This document shows positions 1 through 4,780 of a stretch of 6,513 bases of DNA, piece by piece. Within the stretch, counting starts at the first letter, position 1; each line of letters opens with the position of its first letter. The stretch comes from Cyanobacteria bacterium T3Sed10_344R1 (GTDB taxonomy: Bacteria; Cyanobacteriota; Cyanobacteriia; Phormidesmidales; Phormidesmidaceae), in contig PXDR01000510.1 of assembly GCA_003566335.1 (NCBI GenBank), positions 1 through 6,513 on the forward strand, read 5' to 3'. Below the pieces are notes generated by a model. It was given only the letters and a program-made list of their open reading frames with translations, was not told the origin of the DNA and did not search any database. Both the position numbers and the translations under genes were made by a program.

Positions 1-92
1 GACAGGTAGGTCTGACCAAAGCCGCCGCCGCCCAAGTGAGACAAGATTCTGTATCGTCCGCCCAACTGGGCAGTGGTAATTGCGTCGGTCAT
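1..92 (-). CDS. Serine/threonine protein kinase, N-terminal fragment (runs off left edge)
   Basis: Thirty complete codons are visible, beginning MTDAITTAQLGGRYRI and ending in GGGGFGQTYL. Residues 11-30 match the start of a Hanks-type (Pkn/Stk) kinase domain: a G-R-Y-R-I-L strand, then the GxGxxG nucleotide-binding loop (G21, G23, G26), then the beta-2 strand. Proteins with this start phosphorylate Ser/Thr on target proteins using ATP. Cyanobacteria carry many of them, often with C-terminal WD40, TPR or pentapeptide extensions, which cannot be seen here. The ATG at 90-92 is chosen because it lies about 10 residues before the domain. The frame stays open upstream to a TGA near 200 but contains no ATG, GTG or TTG. 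An AGGG stretch 7 nt before the ATG could be a weak ribosome site. The VAIK lysine and catalytic loop lie outside the window, so activity cannot be judged. Confidence 0.85.
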   Translation of the reverse strand, partial: MTDAITTAQLGGRYRILSHLGGGGFGQTYL

Positions 93-181
93 AGCGGCAC
101 CCTGGGGCTGATCATCATGAAGATAGCGAGAAGACAGAAAAGCAATGCCTGACTCCGACCCGCCAGGCCATTGGCAAGTCC

Positions 182-209
182 AGCATAAATGCTGAGAGCT
201 TCAACTCAA
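182..209 (-). promoter_or_regulatory. Candidate sigma-70-type promoter for the kinase gene
   Basis: On the minus strand TTGAGT (204-209) is followed after 16 bp by TATGCT (182-187). This would start transcription near 175 and give a leader of about 80 nt before the kinase ATG at 92. The -10 element is half of a short inverted repeat, AGCAT-AA-ATGCT (182-193). Both hexamers are only partial matches to consensus and nothing else supports the call. Confidence 0.3.
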
Positions 210-269
210 TTGTGCCGAGACCACCGCCCAAACAACACCGTAAATCTCTCCCCTTCACAGGAGTTTCAC

Positions 270-288
270 AAAAAACGCCCCGTTTTTT
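270..288 (-). terminator. Hairpin terminator downstream of the amidase gene
   Basis: A perfect 8-bp stem (AAAAAACG / CGTTTTTT) encloses a 3-nt loop. The 3' arm ends in six T on either strand. It begins 28 nt past the amidase stop codon, the expected place for an intrinsic terminator. The A-tract/T-tract symmetry means it could work in both directions. The GC core is only two base pairs, so efficiency may be modest. Confidence 0.5.
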
Positions 289-315
289 ACCGGCTAGTGC
301 TAGATTGCTGCCCAG

Positions 316-1179
316 CTACCCTAACCCTTGACGACTGGGATAGCGCTGTAACAACCCAGACAAATGGGCCAAATTAAAGCTGCGAGGATCCATCCGATTG
401 CCGGATCGGTCTACAGCTTGGTGGGTCGTGATACGACTGTTGGGAATGTCAGTGCGAGCTAACAGCCAGGCCAAAGACTGATACTGAGCCTCAGTGTAAC
501 CACTGTGATGACGCTGGTTACCCCGGCCATCTGACGGTGTTTCGAGGGAAACGTGGTACGCAAAATTATTCACCGATGACGGAAAGTTCGGGTTAGTGGT
601 GACAGTCTCAGGGCCATTGGGGCCATTGAACACCGAGTTTCCCGCTCCATAGGCCCGCTTTTCAGGCGGCACGATGTAGTAGATGGTGCCGTCTCGACCA
701 ATCAAACTGTGGTAGCTCACCTGATCGGCATCATTGGGATGATGGGTGCGAAATAAGTTAAGGGCACTGCTGGCAGTACCGACAGTCTCATGCAGCACCA
801 CGATAAAGGCTTGGGTCGCAGGGCGACCATAGGCGTCGGTGGCATAGCGATCGCCATAGTTACTGGGGTCAGCCAAGGTGACCACTTCCCTCGGTTGATA
901 GCTCGACTGGGCAACCGGCTCAGCCCGAGGCACGGTGGGTACCACTGCCTGATCAGGGCTAACGTCTGGAGTAACTTCAGGCTCAGTTAGAGTCAAGTCT
1001 TGGCTGGCACTAACCGAAGCAGGGCGCAGGGCGGCTTCGGCAGTTTGCTCCATCCGGGGCAGCCCAGACACCTCAGTCATGGGTCGCAACCGGTTGAAGT
1101 CAGGGGAACTGATAATTCCCAATGCGATCGCACAGAAAGCCGCAATACTCATGCCCCAGGTCAATAGCTGCGATTTCAT
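316..1179 (-). CDS. N-acetylmuramoyl-L-alanine amidase, Amidase_2 (AmpD/PGRP-like) family, membrane-anchored or exported
   Basis: The 287-residue product should cleave the bond between N-acetylmuramic acid and L-alanine in peptidoglycan. Residues 7-24 (TWGMSIAAFCAIALGIIS) are hydrophobic after a Lys at position 2, so the protein is probably exported or N-terminally anchored. Residues 25-100 form a Pro/Glu/Val-rich linker. The catalytic domain covers about 105-280. The likely zinc ligands are H130 in VLHET, H253 in TTHQAVD, and D264 in RMDP. R262 sits where AmpD has its catalytic lysine (HxD-x(n)-K/R-x-DP pattern). SYHSLIGRDGTIYYIVP (155-171) is the typical core strand pair. The DP-R-SF end is a familiar family signature. 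A GAGAG ribosome site (1188-1192) lies 8 nt before the ATG, which supports this start. The gene ends at a hairpin terminator and has a 281-bp spacer upstream, so it is probably transcribed alone. Role (cell-wall turnover, recycling or septum cleavage) is not determined by the sequence. Confidence 0.87.
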   Translation of the reverse strand: MKSQLLTWGMSIAAFCAIALGIISSPDFNRLRPMTEVSGLPRMEQTAEAALRPASVSASQDLTLTEPEVTPDVSPDQAVVPTVPRAEPVAQSSYQPREVVTLADPSNYGDRYATDAYGRPATQAFIVVLHETVGTASSALNLFRTHHPNDADQVSYHSLIGRDGTIYYIVPPEKRAYGAGNSVFNGPNGPETVTTNPNFPSSVNNFAYHVSLETPSDGRGNQRHHSGYTEAQYQSLAWLLARTDIPNSRITTHQAVDRSGNRMDPRSFNLAHLSGLLQRYPSRQGLG

Positions 1180-1187
1180 TAGCTAAT

Positions 1188-1192
1188 CTCTC
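1188..1192 (-). promoter_or_regulatory. Ribosome binding site of the amidase gene
   Basis: GAGAG on the minus strand sits 8 nt before the ATG at 1177-1179. The start codon itself overlaps a 10-bp palindrome, ATTAGCTAAT (1178-1187). Confidence 0.5.
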
Positions 1193-1214
1193 ACCACACT
1201 AAAATCACCACACT
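1191..1214. repeat. Direct repeat TCACCACACT x2 upstream of the amidase
   Basis: TCACCACACT occurs at 1191-1200 and again at 1205-1214, separated by AAAA, so the units are 14 bp apart. It lies just upstream of the amidase ribosome site, inside the probable 5' leader or promoter. It could be a regulator site or a chance duplication. Confidence 0.5.
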
Positions 1215-1240
1215 CAGACAGACGGTACCCGAAGATTCTG

Positions 1241-1255
1241 GTCAAGATCTGTCAA
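1241..1255. repeat. GTCAA direct repeat with 10-bp spacing in the amidase upstream region
   Basis: GTCAA (TTGAC on the minus strand) occurs at 1241-1245 and 1251-1255, one helical turn apart, with AGATCT between. Each could be a -35 element (TTGACC, TTGACA), but no good -10 lies 16-18 bp downstream of either. Two half-sites for a regulator on the same DNA face is an alternative. The rest of the 1180-1460 spacer holds nothing else I can name. Confidence 0.3.
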
Positions 1256-1460
1256 ATTTGCGCCTAGAACCCCTCTGAGTTTAGATCTACTGCGGAAAAG
1301 CCAACAAGCAAAGGCTGTCGAACAAAAAACCTGCACGAGGAAACCTGGCCTAGCTCCCGTTCCAAACCACGGCCTAGACCCCACGCCAAAAACACAGCTT
1401 CAAGAAGACACGACCTAAAGCGCAGCAATCCGTTCCCGAACCATACATTCCCCAAACTCG

Positions 1461-2033
1461 TCATTGGGGCGTCAGCGCAACCGCCCAGAGCTTAGAGTCA
1501 AACTCAGAACCGTCAGTCCTAGGCACAAACTGATCAATCGGCGGGGCAGGAACCAAAGACGGTTCAGGCTCAATCTGGGGCATCCCTATCAGCTCTGCTG
1601 TCGGCTGAAAAGGAGTAATGGGATGGGACGGGCTGTCTGGTTCCACCATGTCGCCCGGGGAATTACTTGGGGGAACCACCGCCGCCGCTGGAGCAGGTTT
1701 AGCCGTTCGCTCAGGACAACGGGGCGAAGCCAGAGTAGTCGATACCCCATAGGCTTCAAACGGGCCGCAGATAATGCGCTCAAACTCATGGCTAAAGTGA
1801 TGAACCGGCTGCCCTCGCCGCTCCCACAGATGCAAAATTTGCTCAACAGAGACAGCCTTATAACGGCCCTGGTACAAGGACTCAATCACCGCAGCTCGAA
1901 TCCAGTCGCTTTCCCAAGCCTGCTGCCAGTAGTCAATCAGCTGTTCAGCCGGATGGCCCGCCAGGTCAAAACTGTACTGCTCTAGCAGCAAAATCGCCTG
2001 TTTTACATCTCGCTCCGCATTAAATTCGGCCAT
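1461..2033 (-). CDS. Conserved cyanobacterial protein of unknown function, helical N-terminus and proline-rich tail
   Basis: The product has 190 residues. Residues 1-97 look like a compact helical domain rich in Trp and acidic residues: YWQQAWESDWIRAAVIESLY (35-54), then QGRYKAVSVEQILHLWERRG (55-74), then HHFSHEFERII (78-88). From memory this block resembles a conserved family of uncharacterised cyanobacterial proteins; I cannot name a domain. Residues 98-190 are Pro/Ser/Glu-rich and probably disordered, closing with a short non-repetitive end (SKLWAVALTPQ). There is no signal peptide or membrane segment, so it is presumably cytoplasmic. It starts 112 bp after the lptD-like gene on the same strand with no hairpin between, so the two may be co-transcribed. 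The ATG is preceded by GGGATGAC, a poor ribosome site. Function is not assignable. Confidence 0.75.
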   Translation of the reverse strand: MAEFNAERDVKQAILLLEQYSFDLAGHPAEQLIDYWQQAWESDWIRAAVIESLYQGRYKAVSVEQILHLWERRGQPVHHFSHEFERIICGPFEAYGVSTTLASPRCPERTAKPAPAAAVVPPSNSPGDMVEPDSPSHPITPFQPTAELIGMPQIEPEPSLVPAPPIDQFVPRTDGSEFDSKLWAVALTPQ

Positions 2034-2145
2034 GTCATCCCGTACTGCTGTATGACCAGCACCCCTAAGTCAACCCCTCAAAATCCCGTAATCATCGGAG
2101 ATCCTTGAGACGCGGTCGCTTGAATGAAGTGTAGCAAGAGTTCCC

Positions 2146-4428
2146 CTAACGAATCACCCCACCATCCACCTGGCGGATGCCGGTCGGGCCAAATTCATCG
2201 CTACTGCCCGTCCAGTCAAAGTTGCTCAGCCGGAACCCAATGAACCCCGTGCTCCGAGTTGGGTTATAGCGGGCGGCGATCCCGTAGGTGCGGCGGCTAT
2301 ATTCCAGGCTGTACTCAGTGTTGGTGGCTCGCCCGAGGTTGACGTTAATCGAGGTTTGCACCCCAATCAAAAACGGGCCATAGAGCTGCTGGATGATCCC
2401 AAACGACACGACGTTATTGTCCCGCGCCCGGTCAAATAGGAACGGTGACTCCGTCCCTCCCACCAGCGCACCAGAATAGCGCAGGTTAAACCGGGTGTAG
2501 TCCAGCACGGGACGCGAGAATCGGCCCAACTGGCCCTCCAACCCAACCGTGCCCGTCAGCACGTTTTGGAAATCGCCGTTGGTGTAGTAGCTGGTGGTGC
2601 CCCGCACCCCGGTAATGAACTGAAAGTAGGGGCGAACGGGGGTTGGGGTATAGCGCAGCCCTTCCTCTGCCGTCGGGGGCAGGGTTTCCCCTTGCCAAAT
2701 CGGGAACCGACGGCTGAGGGCGACCGTGCCCTGGCTGCGGCCCAAGCTGGTGCGGTTGTTGGCGTTTTGCAGCTCGGGGCGATCGGTGTTGGCGTTGATG
2801 TACTGAGCACTGAGCTGATAGCTGAGCTGAACCCCAGAATCTCCGAGGGTGAAGGCAGGGGACGTCAGCACCGCGCCAAAGTTTTGCTGTACCCGCTGAA
2901 ACCCGAGGGTGCCGTTGAAGAGTCGGTCGCGGTAGTTGTGCTCTAGGGAGAGGGTGTGGCGGCCTAGCCCTTGGGTCAGGCGGGTGTTGGTGCGTAGGGC
3001 CGATTCAGTCTCGTCAAAGTCAAGGCTAGACAGCCGGGTGATCGAAGACAGGCGGGTTCGGGGGCCAAGGGCACCATCTACGGCCACCCGTAAGCCGTAG
3101 TTGCTGGGCTTAAGCGGATCGGAGTCCCCAGTGGAAAAGAAGCGCTGGACAAGTAGCTGGGGCGTCACCTGAACCTGCAGAGGGCCAAGGCGAGTTGGAG
3201 GAATAAGCGGCTCAACGAAAAGGCCGCCCCGCTCTTCTTCGTCGTAGCCAATGTTGAAGGGGAGAGGGTTGATGGCATCGTCGCCTTCGCGGAAGACGAT
3301 GCGATCGCGAAACAGGGGCAGGGTGAAGTTTTGGTCGAAAACAATCCGGGCATTGGGGACGAACAATTCCGTTTCCCCCGGCCCGGTACTGCTGAGTCGG
3401 GCTTGGTCGCTGCGAAATTCTAGTTCTGGGGGAGAGAACGGGTCGTTGGTCAGGCGAATATTCTCCGCTACCCAGCCCGTGGCGTCGAATTCTAGGCGAT
3501 CGGCTTCAAAGCGCAGTCGCCCTAGACCGCCCCCCCCGCCTCCGGGTAAGCGCCCGGTATCCAGGCGGGCGCTGACAGAGCCCACGGAACGCACGTCATC
3601 TTGAGGTTCGTTAAACCGCAGCCGATCGCCAATGGTGCGATTGCGGCCTGCGGCGACATCAGTAGATAGGGGCTCGGCAAAGTCTTGTTCTAGGGTGGGA
3701 AGAAACACCTCTCCCCGCGCCTGGAACATGATGCCCTGGCCCTGAACTAAGTTGAATTCGGCCTGTTCCCCCCTGACGACTTGGCTGCCCTGGATGATCA
3801 TCACATCTCCCTCGGCGCGGGAGAAGCGGTTGCTGAGGTTAATCCAGACCCGGTCAGCCGTGAGGCGAGAGTTGGGCAAATCAACCTGAACATTGCCCTC
3901 GGCGTAGAGCACTTGCTGTTCTTCATCTCCCTCTAGACGGTCGGCCCGCAGGTTGAGCCGATCGGCCAGTTCAATCATGTCAAGATCCTCGACCTCTTCC
4001 TCGTCCTCTGGGTCAGAGGCTTCGATGGGATCCAGATCTAAGTCTTCTGGGGCGAGATCGCCCTCGATAGGCTCGATGGGATCAATGGGGACATCTGGGG
4101 CTGTTGGGAAATCCAGTACCGGGGAAGAAGTGTCGCCATCAATCGGGTCGTTAAAGAAGTCTCCGAGGGGATTGTCGGTCTGGGTTTGAACAAGCCGCTG
4201 GGTCTGAGTGCCTGTCTGGGGCTGCTGAGTCACCGAGTGAGGCGAAAATTCAACGGTGAAGGGCTCAGTTTCAGGGGCCAGGGTTTGAATCGAGCGGGGG
4301 CTGCTGAGGTCAGCGGCGGTGCCCAGGGTCGCAGTGTCATCGACCCTGTTCGCAGGGGTGGCGGTGGGTTGGGCCATGACCACTGCTGCAGGAGGGGGCA
4401 GTTGGGGCGGGACAACTGGATAGGGCAT
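2146..4428 (-). CDS. lptD: LptD/OstA-like outer-membrane LPS assembly protein, DUF3769 family
   Basis: This 760-residue protein fits the cyanobacterial LptD homologues (DUF3769 type), which insert lipopolysaccharide into the outer membrane at the end of the Lpt bridge. Residues 1-150 are low-complexity: Pro/Ala/Thr-rich, then PIDPIEPIEGD-type repeats and an acidic run (EDEEEVEDLD, 141-150). Residues 151-245 form an OstA/LptA-like jelly roll, seen in ADRLNLRADRLEG, VLYAEGNVQV, SRLTADRVWINL and RAEGDVMIIQGSQVVRGEQA. Residues 400-745 show alternating hydrophobic/polar strands with aromatic belts, as in a beta-barrel (for example LSLEHNYRDRLFNGTLGF and YFQFITGVRGTTSYYT). A glycine run (296-301) joins the halves. 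The ATG at 4428 is the first possible start: an in-frame TGA lies two codons upstream. No hydrophobic signal core follows it, which is unexpected for an outer-membrane protein. No Shine-Dalgarno sequence is visible. The gene follows the psbI terminator, so it probably has its own promoter or depends on read-through. Confidence 0.85.
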   Translation of the reverse strand: MPYPVVPPQLPPPAAVVMAQPTATPANRVDDTATLGTAADLSSPRSIQTLAPETEPFTVEFSPHSVTQQPQTGTQTQRLVQTQTDNPLGDFFNDPIDGDTSSPVLDFPTAPDVPIDPIEPIEGDLAPEDLDLDPIEASDPEDEEEVEDLDMIELADRLNLRADRLEGDEEQQVLYAEGNVQVDLPNSRLTADRVWINLSNRFSRAEGDVMIIQGSQVVRGEQAEFNLVQGQGIMFQARGEVFLPTLEQDFAEPLSTDVAAGRNRTIGDRLRFNEPQDDVRSVGSVSARLDTGRLPGGGGGGLGRLRFEADRLEFDATGWVAENIRLTNDPFSPPELEFRSDQARLSSTGPGETELFVPNARIVFDQNFTLPLFRDRIVFREGDDAINPLPFNIGYDEEERGGLFVEPLIPPTRLGPLQVQVTPQLLVQRFFSTGDSDPLKPSNYGLRVAVDGALGPRTRLSSITRLSSLDFDETESALRTNTRLTQGLGRHTLSLEHNYRDRLFNGTLGFQRVQQNFGAVLTSPAFTLGDSGVQLSYQLSAQYINANTDRPELQNANNRTSLGRSQGTVALSRRFPIWQGETLPPTAEEGLRYTPTPVRPYFQFITGVRGTTSYYTNGDFQNVLTGTVGLEGQLGRFSRPVLDYTRFNLRYSGALVGGTESPFLFDRARDNNVVSFGIIQQLYGPFLIGVQTSINVNLGRATNTEYSLEYSRRTYGIAARYNPTRSTGFIGFRLSNFDWTGSSDEFGPTGIRQVDGGVIR
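3530..3537 (-). repeat. G8 homopolymer inside the lptD-like gene
   Basis: Eight consecutive C on the plus strand (G on the coding strand) encode part of the Gly run at residues 296-301, between the OstA-like and barrel regions. Runs of this length can slip during replication; a one-base change would truncate the protein before the barrel. The frame is intact here. Confidence 0.7.
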
Positions 4429-4469
4429 CGCAAATCACGTACTGAGGCGGTCTAGAGCAGTCTCTGGGC

Positions 4470-4496
4470 AAAAAAATAGCCCGACTAGGCGGGCTA
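4470..4496 (-). terminator. Intrinsic terminator of psbI
   Basis: On the minus strand a perfect 7-bp GC-rich stem (TAGCCCG / CGGGCTA) with a 6-nt loop is followed immediately by seven T. This is a textbook rho-independent terminator. It lies about 100 nt after the psbI stop and about 40 nt before the lptD-like start, so it should separate the two transcripts. Confidence 0.8.
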
Positions 4497-4509
4497 CCAG
4501 ACTTTAGCG

Positions 4510-4541
4510 CCTCTCGACTGAACTAAAGGGAAGTCGAGAGG
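4510..4541 (-). other. Perfect 10-bp inverted repeat (hairpin) in the psbI 3' region
   Basis: CCTCTCGACT (4510-4519) and AGTCGAGAGG (4532-4541) are perfectly complementary across a 12-nt loop. No T-run follows on either strand, so it is not itself a standard terminator. Lying between the psbI stop and the terminator, it would be present in the psbI transcript, where it could stabilise or process the 3' end. A protein-binding palindrome for the lptD-like promoter is another possibility. Confidence 0.6.
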
Positions 4542-4593
4542 GCCACCATCATCACAGCAGAGTTTAGGACTGCGATCGCAGCCCTAACATGCC

Positions 4594-4710
4594 TTATTCA
4601 AAGTCTTGCCGACCGGGGTTCCGAGAGGGGTCACCGCTGAGAAATCCGAAGATAAACAGGGCGATAAAGGACAGAACGACGGCGTAAACCACGATTTTTA
4701 GCGTTAGCAT
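4594..4710 (-). CDS. psbI: Photosystem II reaction center protein I (PsbI), 38 residues
   Basis: The translation starts MLTLKIVVYAVVLSFIALFI and continues FGFLSGDPSRNPGRQDFE, then TAA. This matches PsbI, whose hallmarks are MxTLKI at the N-terminus, one transmembrane helix (about residues 5-24), and the FGFLSxDPxRNPxRxDxE tail. The 38-residue length is normal. PsbI is a thylakoid-membrane subunit of photosystem II that lies beside D1 and CP43 and helps early assembly and stability of the complex; it binds no catalytic metal. GGAG at 4719-4722 is 8 nt before the ATG, a good ribosome site. The gene ends in a hairpin and an intrinsic terminator. The 423-residue unknown gene ends 70 bp upstream on the same strand, so it could be the second gene of a two-gene transcript or have a promoter in that gap. 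No frame damage is seen. Confidence 0.95.
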   Translation of the reverse strand: MLTLKIVVYAVVLSFIALFIFGFLSGDPSRNPGRQDFE

Positions 4711-4718
4711 GTCTGGCG

Positions 4719-4722
4719 CTCC
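4719..4722 (-). promoter_or_regulatory. Ribosome binding site of psbI
   Basis: GGAG on the minus strand, 8 nt before the psbI ATG, in TTGGAGCGCCAGACATG. It is the clearest Shine-Dalgarno sequence in the window and fixes the start of this very short gene. Confidence 0.65.
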
Positions 4723-4780
4723 AAGCAGTGTAATCAATATGTTTTCATGATATCGCCAAATGTCGGCCTACCCTGCGACA

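Noticed and set aside
326..331. TTGACG on the plus strand as a -35 box
   Set aside because: It lies inside the amidase coding end and has no matching -10 or plus-strand gene downstream.
189..377. A 62-codon plus-strand frame
   Set aside because: It crosses the amidase terminator and runs antisense into the amidase 3' end, with no protein-like features.
1264..1464. A 66-codon minus-strand frame whose ATG overlaps the stop of the 190-residue gene (ATGA)
   Set aside because: The ATGA overlap suggests coupling, but the product (Leu/Phe/Arg/Gly-rich) has no recognisable motif and looks like translated spacer. Kept out unless homologues are found.
1464..1985. A 173-codon plus-strand frame antisense to the 190-residue gene
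   Set aside because: Arg-rich composition typical of the reverse frame of a real gene; the minus-strand frame has the better protein character.
2566..2946. Long plus-strand frames inside the lptD-like gene (also 3251-3604, 3953-4189 and 4186-4455)
   Set aside because: Low-complexity Gly/Arg/Ser-rich shadows of a long GC-rich coding sequence.
4727..4732. TACACT on the minus strand as a psbI -10 element
   Set aside because: It would place the transcription start at about the GGAG ribosome site, too close to the ATG, and no -35 is spaced correctly.
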